A program made the position numbers and the translations under genes. The notes beneath the pieces are model-generated. The model had not been told where the DNA came from. It saw only the letters and a program-made list of their open reading frames with translations, and searched no databases. A stretch of 64,000 nucleotides of DNA. It comes from Zygnema cylindricum. Its lineage: Eukaryota > Streptophyta > Zygnematophyceae > Zygnematales > Zygnemataceae. Where the stretch lies: assembly GCA_037447655.1 (NCBI GenBank), contig JBBHKE010000817.1, positions 280,191-344,190 on the forward strand, in the 5' to 3' direction. Positions 1 to 11,881 of the stretch are shown here, piece after piece. How positions within the stretch are numbered: the stretch's first letter is position 1; each line of letters opens with the position of its first letter.

Positions 1-582
1 GGACTTGCCAGGATAGAGTCAACGCTCCGTTCAACAGGTTTTACCTGGGCCAATCATTGACCAGCAAGGACTCAGACTGACCAATGCAAAAACGTGCGAA
101 ATCTCTTACTAACTACGTAGCATTTATAACCAATCAAACTCTACCTTTCACTACGTAATATTTACGTGCAAAAGTGCGCGCCAAACGAAACGTGACTTCG
201 CACGAACGTGCGTCGCAAATTTCGCACGCGAAACTTACGACGAAATTCCATAAAGTGAAAGTGATGTTTTGTACTAAAAATTGTAAGAAACGAACATGTG
301 CGTATCAAACGAAATATTGATTTCGTTTGATACTTTATAAACGTACGCCTTAAATTCTGCGGCTTGTTTGACCCTTAACTCGTAACAATGGACACCCAAT
401 CGTTTTTTTGACCTCGCGCTGTCGCCTAAATACACCAATCACTATACTTTTTAAAATATAACCCCAAATTGTGCGACTCTTTTGCGAACGTCTATCAAAT
501 TCAAAACTCTATTTTCTTAACACTTAAATACCCATTTACGAACAAGTTTGATCCACTATTACTGTTATATCATCCCCTCCTT
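1..582 (-). repeat. Probable 3' LTR of G1 with polypurine tract
   Basis: On the minus strand the integrase remnant is followed by a purine run at 582-573 and then a TG start at 572 leading into TATAACAG, similar to the first bases of the G2 LTR. That is the arrangement of a polypurine tract and 3' LTR. The rest, to the window edge, has no coding potential. A 14-bp perfect inverted repeat with a 4-base loop sits at 302-333. The second LTR copy is not in view, so the limits are inferred. Confidence 0.45.
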
Positions 583-639
583 ATATTTAACTCACCTCAG
601 TTAAAACACATTTCATTCTCAAGACGGGACTTCTATATT

Positions 640-2090
640 ATTATCTCTCCAATACCTTTGTAAAAACTCAGAATTTTTATCTTCTAAAGTTAACTCATCT
701 TCTGGCCTTCCTAGATAATAATGTACTTGTCAAAATATAGTATTGCCGACCTTAAACTATTGGCCAACCCAATCTATTACCTATTTGTGGACCTTAGGTT
801 CTATAATTATTGAGGGATCCAACTCCAATTCTCCTTCAGTTGGTCGAAGATTTGCTGGTTTCAATTGACTGATGTGTATTACTCGATGAATTTTTGTTGA
901 AGGTGGAAAGTCCAATTTGGGAGCAACTGACGATATCATCTCGATTACTGTAAATGGTCCGATGTACTTAGGAGCAAATTTCCACGTAAGATCCGATTGT
1001 CCCTCAATCTTGCACCTGTAATAAGTTGTTGAAAGCCAAACCTTATCACCTGTGGTGACCACCCAAATACCCCCATTGCGGTTACCATTTAATTCTTGCC
1101 TTCTTTGTGCCTCAACTAATGCATCTCGGACTGTTTTCCAAACTGTTTGAATAAATTCCCAAAACTCCGTTCCGTAACTTTTACTTTCTTGAGTGACCCT
1201 ATTATTAAGTTTAATGCTTCTCTGGGTTGATATCCGTATGCAACTTCAAACGGTGAAAATCCTGTACTAGCACGTTTACATGAATTGTATGCAAATTCCA
1301 TTAATGGCAATGTAGATTCCCATGTGTTATGAACTCCACTGCAAACAGTCCTAAGCATTTCCTCCAGTGTACGGTTCATCCTTTCTCTCTTTCCATCTGT
1401 CTGAGGATGATAAGAGGTACTCATTTTCAGTTCAATGTCTATATTTTGTTGCAATTCTTTCCAAAATGCAGACGTAAATTTAGAATCCTTATTACTGACT
1501 ATATACAGAGGGACTGCATGATGTTTGACCACGTTGTCAAAATATAACTTTGCAATATCCGCAACTAAATGAGCAGTTTTGCAATGGATAAAGATTGCCA
1601 TTTTACTGAAACTATCGACTACGACCATGATATTGTCATTTTTTCTAGATGTTGCTGGCAATTTGACAATAAAATCCATACTGACAAATTCCCATGGTCT
1701 CTCAGGGATATGTAAATGTTTTAAGAGACCTCTATGTTGTTGGTTACTAGGTTTACTGTGTTGGCAAGGGACACAACTTTCCATGTGTTTTGACACCTCC
1801 TTTGCCATCCTGGGCCAAAACAATCTACTTTGCAACCGACTAAGAGCTTTATCTCGATCTAGATGTCTTAAATGCTCATGTGCTTCCTCTAAAAGTTGTT
1901 TTCTTAAGTTTCCCATTTCAAGTATGCATAATCTATCCCCGGTTCGCAAATACAATAAACCATCTTCTATTCTAAAGTTTTTGACATGCCTCTCATTCAA
2001 TGGGTCAAAATTCCCTTCCGAATTATTCTTGTAAATAAGAGAAAAATAAGGATCTTCATTATAACCATTTCTAACAGCATCTAAAAACAA
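640..2090 (-). pseudogene. G1 integrase with degraded chromodomain
   Basis: The main reading frame (2090-1116) has the integrase H2C2 zinc-binding region (HEHLRHLD followed by CVPCQHSK). The catalytic core has the MDFI aspartate, the SNKDSKF region (the usual SDRD aspartate is shifted) and the glutamate in GKRERMNRTLEE. A second frame (1062-781) continues with the GPF/Y-type C-terminal module (KYIGPFTVIE). Still further, with stops, LGRPEDELTLED is chromodomain-like. The enzyme would insert element cDNA into the host genome. At least one frameshift at about 1,100 and several stops near 780 break it. The family call is firm; activity is excluded. Confidence 0.85.
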
Positions 2091-2105
2091 TTCATCTCGA
2101 ACTAC

Positions 2106-2436
2106 CTAACTTATTTCAAAACATCTAATTAAAGGATCTGCGACTACGTTTGTCTTTCCAATAATATGTTTGACACTAAATTTGAAATATGCCAATTTCT
2201 GCATCCACCTAACTTGTCTGCCAGTCATAATATGTGCATCACTTAATCTCTGTAGATATGATAGTGCCTTATTATCACAGTGAACTGTAAATTCTTTATT
2301 ATGCAAATAACAACGCCATTTCACCAATGCATGAACAATTGCAAGTAATTATTTTTCTAGTGTTTGATAGTTTTTCTCAACATCATTGAATTTTTTGGAC
2401 TCAAAAGCAATAGGATGAAATTGTTTGCCGACTTTT
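2106..2436 (-). pseudogene. G1 RNase H fragment, left of the X insertion
   Basis: The minus-strand translation gives FESKKFNDVEKNYQTLEK, a stop, then LLAIVHALVKWRCYL, HCDNKALSYL and GKTNVVADPLIR. These are the classic motifs of gypsy RNase H (E of the NY.T.EKE block, D of TDN, VAD.LSR). The TAA replaces the glutamate in LEKE. The fragment starts exactly at the target duplication CTTTT (2,432-2,436), and its upstream half lies beyond 9,853. It is one of the pieces that prove the nesting. Confidence 0.85.
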
Positions 2437-3166
2437 TGTTGTCTATAGCCATTTTCAACCATGGACTTACCCTCGAAAGCACCACAGACTACCCAAAAAC
2501 AACCTACTTTGAATCAACACAAAATTTTACAGAAATAGCAAAACAGTCTCAAACTTCAAAAACCAATAGTTTGTAGGCTATAAAATAACCTCACATAGTT
2601 TCATACATAAATAATAAACAGAGTGATCACATCATCTAGTCAAAGTTGTAGAAAAACAGTTTGCCAGAACTTCGATAAAACCGACAACTTCACAATGATT
2701 TTACATACATACCAGGCACACAATAGACCTGAAAATATATGAAAATATTTCAAATATAGAGGGGAACACACATGCAAAATTTCAAATAATTCCGCTAAAA
2801 GATCGGAGAGTAATCCTCAGATAAAAATACAAAAAATCACCATAAAAGTTTTTGGTCCATAAAGTTCCTAAGTACGAAAAATGACTGAGTCCTACTCATA
2901 TACACTGAAGCCTATGCTGAGCGTACGGAGGCATACCAACTGTACTTTCACTACTTGTCAAAAACTACCTAACACATGTTACGTCATACAAAAAGAATCC
3001 TACACTAATCAACTAACCACACAAAGACAAAATCTGCTAAACTGAATATTTACAAAGGAGTAGGATTCTGTATGCCACGTCATTTGTTGTGTATGTGGTC
3101 CACACGGACCAGTATTTGTCGGCGGTCTCCGTCCGCCGCGTCCATATTAGATTCGGCACCATAATC

Positions 3167-4058
3167 TGAAATTCTGTGGTCTCCATTGACCCACAGAATG
3201 AGCAGCCTATGTAAAGCCTCTAGAATAATATTTGCCCCTTCTACTTTCCCGCTGAATTAGCGCCACCCAGGCACACAAATATTCTGACCACTCTCACCCT
3301 TGTGAGGACAAGACTCCCCTGAGTCAAACGCAAAAAGAATCACTGAATTTGCTCAACCGAGCAGTAAGTTATGGCTGGTCAAAGATGACCTTTATAGTTA
3401 CAAGCTCTATTAGAGAGAGAGGTACCTAAATATTACTAAGTCTCGGTCTGCCTACTCACGACTACCTACTATTAAACCCTAGTCCAATAGGAACACTATA
3501 AAGTACAAGAAGGTACAATGGGCGATGTACTTATTGTACAACCATTGTACGACAAGGTCTACAAGGTGACACCTGTCATATCGGAAGCCATGGTTCCTCC
3601 TCCCATCTTCTCCGATATCAAATAGTGTGGCGCCACGTGGCACCGCGTGACGCTATATCCGTATGCCGCCAAAAAGCTCACTTCGCGTGGCGGCTATAAT
3701 GCCGACCGTCCGATCAAAACATATTTTACACGGTTCAGATTCGCGTACATGCAGAAATTGCTCCTTTTGGTTAGTCTGCTGTTAATTAGCTGTTTTCTTA
3801 ATGTTTATATATTTATGAAACCCGTCACGTGTATCTTTTCGTAACGCCTTAATGGTTAAGGCGTAAGGCTATAAAGAATCTAGAGGTCATAGGTTCAAAT
3901 CTAGACCTAGGCATCATTTTAGCCAAAAATACCCTTAACTGCAAAAACTGCCACTTTCTAAGTATGGCGACAGCCATGGCGCGCCTTTGATCCTTACTCT
4001 CTTTCTATAAAACAAAACTAAAATAGGGAAGTGAACTATTAATTACCTCTTTTCAACA
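3167..4058 (-). repeat. C1 3' LTR
   Basis: This 892-bp direct repeat pairs with 8,489-9,379. On the minus strand it starts TGTTGAAAAG right after the polypurine tract and ends AGAATTTCA. It contains a tRNA-like segment on the opposite strand (3,842-3,913). The plus-strand frames inside it are not genes. Confidence 0.95.
3842..3913 (+). other. tRNA-like (Ser/Leu-type) segment, antisense within the C1 LTR
   Basis: The plus strand reads like a degraded tRNA. AATGGTTAAGGCG resembles the D-arm/A-box of class II tRNAs, and 53 bases later GGTTCAAATCT matches the B-box (GGTTCRANTCC). CGCCTTAA-TGG-TTAAGGCG forms a perfect 8-bp hairpin. The other C1 LTR carries the same segment at 9,163-9,234. It lies on the strand opposite to retrotransposon transcription. 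The acceptor stem does not pair properly, so it is not a working tRNA gene. Pol III activity is only a possibility. Confidence 0.5.
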
Positions 4059-4071
4059 CTCCCCTTAATTC

Positions 4072-7000
4072 CTAGTCACTTTTCAATTTTAATCCACAGT
4101 TTTCTCTGCAATAAATCAACTTAGGGGAAGGCACTGCTTTTGTCATCATGTCTGCAATCATTTCTATATCAGTTTTATGAACCAGTTTAATAATTTTATT
4201 TTCTACCTTCTCTCTGACAAAGCTTAGTCTAATATCCATATGCTTAGCTTTGAAGTGATGTTTCGGATTAGCTGCAATCGAGATAGCAGCTTGATTATCA
4301 CAAAAAACATTTTGAGTTCCAGACTTCATGAACCCAAGTTCTTCAAGAAGAGATTTAACCCACATTAATTCTTTGGTGGCAGCACAGGAAGCCATGTATT
4401 CAGCCTCCATAGTGGACTGAGCAACTACTTTTTGTTGCTTGCTACTCCAACAACATGCACCGGATCCAATTTGCAACACATATCCAGTCGTACACCTCCT
4501 TAAAGGCACATCTCCATAACTGGCATCACTCCAAGTGGTGATGTCAGTGTGCTCCCCTCCCAAATGCAACCATAATTCCCTTGTCCCCACCAGATTCCTC
4601 ATCACCCTTTTGGCAGCCTCCCAATCTCTCTTTCTTGGTTCATTTAGATTTCTACTAAGGACACCTACAGCTGCAGCTATATCCGGACGGGTACAGTTCA
4701 TAAAATAAATTAAACTGCCTACAATCTGCCGATAAGGGATATTTTCCATAAATTTTCTTTCTATCTCGTCCATCTCATCATTAATGATGAATATTCCTCC
4801 CTCTTCACTCCCCTCACTCACTTTCTTCAAATCCATGGGACTAGTACATCCGTTTGCTTTCTCCATTTGAAATTTTTCTAGCATATTACCGATTGCTTCT
4901 TTTTGAGTGAGTCTTATAATTCTATTCCCTCTATCTCTCTCCATTTGAATTCCCAAAATGTACTTTGCTTCGCCAAGATCTTTCATATCAAAACTGCTTC
5001 TAAGATCCCGTTTTAGTTTGTTAATTTTATCTAAGGACTTGCTTAAGACTAACAAATCATCCACCTAAATAGCAATAAATATCACTCCATTCTCATCCTC
5101 AAATAAATATATAGAGTGATCTGAACTAATTCTGATATACCCCAAACCGGTCAGAAATTCGTCGAGCTTTATATTCCACTGTCGCGTGGCTTGCTTAAGC
5201 CCATAGAGTGATTTTATCAGTTTGCAAACTTTGTTTTCTTCCCCACTTTCCACGAATCCTTCCGGTTGCCTCATGTAAATTTCTTCTTCCAACTCTCCGT
5301 GCAAAAAGGCAGTTTTAATATCCATCTGGTGGATTTCCATATCCTCCGCTGCGGCTATACTTAAAAGGATTCTAACAGAAGGAAATCTGACTACAGGTGC
5401 AAAGGTTTCTTCGTAGTCTATCCCCTCTTTCTGTGTATAACCTTTTGCAACTAACCTAGCTTTGTACCTCTCAATGGTATTATCCGGGTTTAATTTAAGT
5501 TTAAACACCCACTTACATCCGATCGGTTTCCGGTCCGGTGGACAATCTACCAACTCCCATGTATTGGCTTCCATGATAGAGGCCATTTCTTCATTTATAG
5601 CTGTGATCCACCGGCAACTTTCTGGAGTGTTTATGGCCTCTAAGTATGTTTGAGGTTCATCTGGGTGAGACATCTTTGTGAGTTGGTTATTTACTTGTAT
5701 TTCTTGAAGTCGTTTACTACTTCTTCTTCCCCCTTCAAAATTGGACGCCGGTATGGAAGGCATCCTTGGATTTCGTTTTGGGAGATTTTCAGCTTCCCTA
5801 TCTTCCAATTCCGGTGTCTCATCAAGTTCCTCGTCGGTTTCCACTTCGTATTGTGGCGTTGCCTCGGATGTTGTCCTTTCCTCCTTCTCCTTTGGTAGAT
5901 CTGCGGATTTTTCTTTTTCTCCCTCTTCCTTCTCTTCATTTTCAAAGTCAAAGTCAGAAAATTGATCCGTTTCAAATCTGATTTTGACTTCCTTATTATA
6001 TTTGAATGGATCAATGGACTTCTCTTCATTCATCACCACTATGTGTTTTACCAAAATTATATCTCTCTTTTTCAAGTCATACACTCGGTATCCTTTTGTG
6101 CTCTCATCATATCCTACAAGATATCCTGGTTTCCCTCTTCCCTCTAACTTCCATTTAGTTTTATTGAAATCCAAACCGTAGACTTGACTTCCGAACACTC
6201 TCAAACTAGACAAATCAGGCTTTCTTCCTGTCCACCTCTCATACGGAGTTTCCTCCTTATTTGCTAAAGTTAGGACTCTATTTTTGATGAAATTAGCATA
6301 GTTCATAGACTCAGCCCAAAACTGTAGCCCTATCCTCTTATCACTTAACATACTTCTGGACATATCTCCTAAAGTTCTATTCACTCTTTCTGCTACTCCA
6401 TTTTGTTCCGGATTAAAGGGAACAGTTTTCTCATGATGAATTCCTTCTTCTTTAAGATATTCTTCAAATTCCCTTGAGGTGTATTCTTTCCCATTATCAC
6501 TTTTTATCTCTTTTATTGAGGTTTCATGTAGCTCTTCACTCCATACATTATACTCTTTGAAACATCTTAATACCTCTGACTTATGTCTGAGAAAGTATAC
6601 CTTCGTGTATCTAGACCAATCATCTGTGATAGTTAACATCCATCTCTCCCCCCCATGTGAAGCATACCTAGCAGGTCCCCAAACATCAGTGTGAACTAGA
6701 TCTAATACTTTCTCTCTCCTAAATATGGTTGCCTTTGGAAATGGAAGTCTATGAATCTTCCCTTGGGCACATCCACTACAATCATCAAACGTCTCATCAT
6801 CTTCAAAAGTAATACCCTCCACTATTCCCTTTTTCTTCATTTTCTTTAATCTATCTAGATGCACATGCCCCAACCTTTTATGCCAAAGCATCATCTCACT
6901 TGCACACGAGTAGAGAACACTCTTTTCATTGCAAAGTACAATTCTGAACATTCCTTGACTGCCCTTCTCAGCTATGAAATAAACCTCATTATCAAAGCTT

Positions 7001-8484
7001 GCTGTGAAGATTCCTTTCATAGTTCATGTTTCAAACTCCTTTTCATCTAGGACAGCTGTTGAGACTAGGTTCTTGCTAAGTTGAGGAATGTAAAGAACGT
7101 CTGAGAGTGTTACAATTGAGGCCTTTCCATCAACTAGAACCTTCAAGTCAACAGTTCCAACAAGACTTGTGGTTTCTACTCTACCATCTCCGTACTCTAT
7201 CTCAACTGTTGGGATCTTTCTTAGTTTAGTGAACCACCGCTTATCTTTGCACATATGCATTGAAGCCCCTGAGTCTATGATCCACCCATCCTCAGGTGGA
7301 TCCCTCTTACCTCCGAAAGCACACTTTAGTCTCCGTGGAATGTTGACATGCTTTTCAGTGTTTTTCGGATTAAGGAGAAGCTCCTCAAGCTCCTCTTCAG
7401 GTTCAGTTTTTTCTTCCACTTCCTCATCAAGAACTTGAGTCAGGAAAGCCTTTTTCTTTCCTCCATCCTTTGAGGTACCTTGACCATCTTTCAGTCGAAG
7501 ATCTGCAAGTCTGACACAATCTGCCATATAGTGTCCCGGTTTCTTGTAAAAGTGACATAATCCTCCTCGAGAAGTTCCTCTCCTCTGTCTATCAAATCTG
7601 CCACCTCGTTGTCCTCTTCCACCAAAATTTTGATAGGAATCTTTCCTTTTCTCCTCATCACGCTTCCGCCAATCAGCTCTTGCAGACAATGCTTGAACAC
7701 TTGGACTCCCTCTCCTAAGCTCTATGGTGCTTTCTTTCACTAAAATCATTCCCACAGTGTCATCCCAATTCCAATTGCTTTCTCCTATGTCCTGCAATCG
7801 GTTAATGATATTCTCATACTCTTCAGGTAGTTTCATCATTAATGTGTTCACTCTTTGTCTCTCAGACCATGAGTTACCTGCACTCTCTAACTCTCCAAAC
7901 AATGCTCCTAAATCATTGCAATAATTATCCATACTTCCTCCCTTATAAGTATAAGCTGCAATCTTATTTTCTGCCAACTGTTGCTGCTGCAATGATCCAC
8001 TCTTATATTTGTTAACTAGTGATATCCAAATCTGAGATGAAGATTTGACATGCATAAGGGGAATGGCAATGCCCTTTGCTACACTTTTAAGAACTAAGAG
8101 CTTAGAAACCTTGTCTTTGTAGTTCCACTTTTCATACTCTGATCTTTCGGTCTGAACCCTTGTCGTTGTTGCTGGTGGTGCTGCTGCCGGTATCGCCTTC
8201 GACAATGGTGTTACTTGAGTTGCAACTCCTTCCTTTTCTCCTTCCATGACAATCTCTTCTCCTTCCTCATCTTCATCCTCGGTGATGGTGGCAGCTGTTC
8301 TGCCAACTGTAGAGGCGGAGGTGCCAGAAAAACGTGTCCCTCCAAACCCAGGTGGAGGTGGGCATCGAATTTGTCCAGACACTATGCCCCATAGATGCTT
8401 CTCAAATAGTTCTCCCTCCATCATCATTTCCAAATAAAGAAATTCTGATCCATCAAATATGGGCACCCTAGAGGGTGGGCCCAT
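4072..8484 (-). pseudogene. C1 gag-pol polyprotein, two in-frame stops
   Basis: One minus-strand frame runs from the ATG at 8,484 to the stop at 4,072. Order of domains: gag core (LAENKIAAYTYKGGSMDNY), zinc knuckle (CHFYKKPGHYMADC), protease (DSGAS), integrase (HKRLGHVHLDRL and CSGCAQGK, then HTDVWG, SDNGKEY, NGVAERVNR), copia RT (AFLHGELEEEI, SLYGLKQ, VDDLLVLS) and RNase H (TTWSDASYGD). TGA at 7,026-7,024 ends the gag-protease part. TAG at 5,067-5,065 replaces the tyrosine of the RT catalytic YVDD. The second zinc-knuckle cysteine is tyrosine. No frameshift was needed to read the rest, in line with the similar LTRs. It probably depended on other copies once the stops arose. Confidence 0.92.
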
Positions 8485-8488
8485 AACC

Positions 8489-9379
8489 TGAAATTCTGTG
8501 GTCTCCATTGACCCACAGAATGAGCAGCCTATGTAAAGCCTCTAGGATAATATTTGCCCCTTCTACTTTCCCGCTGAATAAGCACCGCCCAGGCACACAA
8601 ATATTCTGACCACTCTCACCCTTGTGAGGAAAAGACTCCCCTGAGTCAAACGCAAAAAGAATCACTGAATTTGCTCAACCGAGCAGTAAGTTATGGCTGG
8701 TCAAAGATGACCTTTATAGTTACAAGCTCTCTTAGAGAGAGAGGTACCTAAATATTACTAAGTCTCGGTCTGCCTACTCACGACTACCTACTATTAAACC
8801 CTAGTCCAATAGGAACACTATAAAGTACAAGAAGGTACAATGGGCGATGTACTTATTGTACAACCATTGTACGACAAGGTCTACAAGGTGACACCTGCCA
8901 TATCGGAAGCCATGGTTCCTCCTCCCATCTTCTCCGGTATCAAATAGTGTGGCGCCACGTGGCACCGCGTGACGCTATATCCGTATGCCGCCAAAAAGCT
9001 CACTTCGCGTGGCGGCTATAATGCCGGCCGTCCGATCAAAACATATTTTACACGGTTCAGATTCGCGTACATGCAGAAATTGCTCCTTTTGTTAGTCTGC
9101 TGTTAATTAGCTGTTTTGTTAATGTTTATATATTTATGAAACCCGTCACGTGTATCTTTTCGTAACGCCTTAATGGTTTAGGCGTAAGGCTATAAAGAAT
9201 CTAGAGGTCATAGGTTCAAATCTAGACCTAGGCATCATTTTAGCCAAAAATACCCTTAACTGCTAAAACTGCCACTTTCTAAATATGGCGGCAGCCATGG
9301 CGCACCTTTGATCCTTACTCTCTTTCTATAAAACAAAACTAAAATAGGGAAGTGAACTATTAATTACCTCTTTTCAACA
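8489..9379 (-). repeat. C1 5' LTR
   Basis: This is the partner of 3,167-4,058, 891 bp long. Its inner end (8,489) is five bases from the gag ATG at 8,484, so the leader is almost absent and no standard initiator-Met primer-binding site is visible. Its outer end abuts the second TAATC copy. Confidence 0.93.
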
Positions 9380-9858
9380 TAATCAAATCTCCATGTGCCA
9401 TTTCGTCCTCAAGTGTATTTATGCACCAAAAAGTGGATATTTTGGAGTGTCTTTTTTCTTGTAGTGACATGTGTCTGGGGAGTCTATACAAAGGTGAATT
9501 CCCTACCAAGCTATTGTAAAATCAATTTTGGTGTGTAATGAACCGAACTTACAACCAAACATATGCTAAGTCGTGAAACTCTCTCTCCCTCACACTCGAG
9601 GCATAGAGAGGACTAAAGCTTCCCAAAACAACAATGTACGAACGGCGTACATTTAAAACATTTCGAATATTAAGCATCGGATCGCTTCGCGATCCGCCGT
9701 TCATTTCCTATGCTTGTTCGCGCCACTCAATTAGTCATTTACATCCCTTTAAATTTATCCGTACATTTACTCCCCCAATCGGTAAATCCATTCAAACCTC
9801 CACATTAAATCAAATTAATAAGTTACGCACGAAACATACTTTTCAAAACAACACTTTT

Positions 9859-11339
9859 TGACTTATGACTTCACCTAGAACTTTATCAGATGCATCAGTA
9901 GTGATCAGAACTTCAAATTCCCCAGCAGGATCAGGATACTCTAGTGTAGGGGCAGAGGTCAACTTCCCTTTTAGTTCCTCGAAAGCTCTTTCCTGATCGG
10001 ATCCCCACATAAACGTCTCTTTTTTCCGAAGTAAATCCGTCAAAGGTTCGGCGATCAAACTGAAATATTTGATAATTTTTTTTGTAATAAATGGCCAATC
10101 CCAAAAATGATATAACTTCTGTGACAATAGTGGGTTACTTCCAATTTTGGGTTGCTTCCTATTTTTGATTGTAGTAATTACGGATGGATATGTTTTAACA
10201 CCCTCCCCACTAACTATATGTCCCAAAAATAATTGTTCACTTTTAAGAAAATTGGATTTTGACAATTTTCCATATAGTATTTTTTCCTTCAACCTTTCCA
10301 TCACTTTCCTCACATGAATTACATGTTGCTCTTTAGATTCGCTGTAAATTAGAATATCATCTATAAACACCTAAACAAACTCATCTATATAACCTAAAAA
10401 GGTTTGGTTCATTAATATTTGTTAAGTAGGAGGTGCATTCGTCAACCAAATGGCATCACTATCCATTCAAAATGACCGACTCTAGTTCTAAAAGCAGTTT
10501 TATCAACATCTTCGGTTCTAATTGGCACCTGATTGAGGCTACTACGTAGATCAATCAAAGAAAATAATTTAGCACCTTTCAAACGATCCATCAAGTGTGA
10601 AATTAAAGGTAACGGATACTTATCCTTCACCGTAATCTTGTTCAGACTATTATAGTCGACACACATTCTCAACGTTCCGTCCTTCTTTTTGACAAAGAGA
10701 ACTGGTGCTCCATACTGTGATTTGCTGGGCTGAATATGTCCTTTCTCCATAAAGCTCTTTTATCTGTTTCTTTAACTCCTCCTGCTCAAAGAAACTGTGG
10801 TTATAAAATTCTTGTGACAGAAGGATTACATCTAGGTTGAAGGTTAATACCATGTTCCATGTCTCGAGAAGGTGGCCATCTTGAGGGTAAACCACTTAGG
10901 AAAACATCTCGATATTCAAAAATCAAATCTTTAACAGAAACATCAGATTTATTGATGTTAGTAACAAAATCGAATTTCAATTTTTCGAGAGTTTTAGTGG
11001 TGTCTGATTTAGGGATGACATCAATGTTAGTATTTTTTCCCCCCCTTTCCCCAGTAACTGCTTGGGTTACTAATAACAAAAAAACATGATTTATTTTATC
11101 TTTTAAGTGTTTTTTAAATTTCTTAGCAGAAATCAAGCCGTCCATTCCTAATTTGGTTATGTTATTTATATGATTTCTATGCAACTTCTTCGAAGGTAAT
11201 GCTTACAAAACCTTCCAGCCGTTCTCAAACTTCACTCTCAAAGTGTTAGTTTCCCAATCAATTTGAGGGTTATGTTCAGTTAACCAGGGCTTTCCCAATA
11301 TGAGCTCCTCACTACCCAAATTCATTATTTCACACACAG
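9859..11339 (-). pseudogene. G1 protease C-terminus and reverse transcriptase
   Basis: On the minus strand the frame from 10,750 has the RT start block ([20 protein letters not shown]), [21 protein letters not shown] and FEWIVMPFG. The next frame (10,370 down) has the catalytic box FIDDILIYS, then LGHIVSGEGV and the start of RNase H (ITTDASDKVLGEVI). Upstream, 11,339-11,190 gives the protease tail (LGSEELILGKPWL), whose front half lies at 31,406-31,680. At least two stops or frameshifts (near 10,375 and 10,440) and a second-frame overlap near 10,750-10,900 break it. The catalytic aspartates are intact, so decay was by scattered mutation. Confidence 0.88.
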
Positions 11340-11824
11340 TGTAACAGGGTTACAGAAATGTGTACCATATTGTTGAGGCGAGGCTGTTGTAGTTGCGGAT
11401 CCAGAGCAGCGCAGGTGTGACACCGGAGTAGCGCAGCAGAGCAACGTAGCAAATTAGTAACGTAGTATAGCAACGAAGCGTAGCAGCATAGCAGCACCGC
11501 AGGATGTAGATTTAACTGCAAAGTTATAGAAGGATAGTTTGGATAGATCTCTGTTGACCGTGAAGGTCCACGTGTACTCCTGTATAGTACGATTGGGTTT
11601 ACTAGCAGATGGGTGGTTTAAATAGTAAAGTAGACTTAGTCAACAAGCAAACTCTTTGAGTAGGCCTTCGCAGCAAGAATTCAAATTTGTAATCACCTCT
11701 CCTGATTAATAAGGCTCAAATTTTCTGTGTGATTGATGTGTACCTCTGCTGTTGCTACGGGGAGATCCTTGGAGTTGTCTGCTGTGCATTGTGTTGTGTT
11801 GTGAAACCGTTTGTCCCTTTTACA
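11340..11824 (+). repeat. G2 5' LTR
   Basis: This 485-bp LTR starts TGTAACAGGGTTACA, a short palindrome, and ends TTTTACA. It matches 30,938-31,405 along its length, though with many differences and small indels, which suggests an older insertion than C1. It contains several short AGCAGCGTAGC-type repeats. The plus- and minus-strand short frames here are not genes. Confidence 0.88.
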
Positions 11825-11825
11825 C

Positions 11826-11837
11826 TGGTATCGGAGG
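11826..11837 (+). other. G2 primer-binding site (initiator Met tRNA type)
   Basis: TGGTATCGGAGG lies one base after the 5' LTR end. It resembles the TGGTATCAGAGC used with initiator methionine tRNA in plant retrotransposons, differing at the eighth base and at the last. This fixes the LTR boundary and the element's orientation. Confidence 0.75.
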
Positions 11838-11881
11838 TATCCCTCGTGACGCGACAGCATAGAAGAACATGGCGTATCCAC

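Larger units (their letters stand above)
3167..9379 (-). mobile_element. C1: nearly complete Ty1/copia retrotransposon
   Basis: Two LTRs (3,167-4,058 and 8,489-9,379) bracket a gag-pol region on the minus strand. The element is flanked by the 5-bp duplication TAATC at 3,162-3,166 and 9,380-9,384. A purine-rich tract (AAGGGGAG on the minus strand) directly precedes the 3' LTR. The LTRs begin TG and end CA on the minus strand. Compared by eye they differ at about fifteen bases and one indel over 892 bp, so insertion is fairly recent. The element sits inside solo LTR X. Coding capacity is complete in order (gag, protease, integrase, RT, RNase H) but spoiled by two stops and a zinc-finger change. 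Confidence 0.95.
2437..9853 (-). mobile_element. X: solo LTR in G1, split by copia element C1
   Basis: The segment begins TGTTG and ends AACAACA on the plus strand. It is flanked by CTTTT at 2,432-2,436 and again at 9,854-9,858. Without the nested C1 element it is about 1.2 kb (2,437-3,166 plus 9,385-9,853) and has no coding potential, so it looks like a solo LTR left by recombination of a full element. Its minus strand matches the plus strand of X' (11,882-12,840). Both start TGTTGTTTTGAAAAG, both end with a TATRGACAACA-like sequence, and both share an internal GGTATGCCTCCGTAC block. The plus-strand stretch 2,580-3,160 belongs to this LTR and holds no gene. Confidence 0.8.

Noticed and set aside
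3842-3913. A functional nuclear tRNA-Ser/Leu gene
   Set aside because: A- and B-box-like parts exist, but the acceptor stem and anticodon arm do not pair, and all copies sit inside LTRs.
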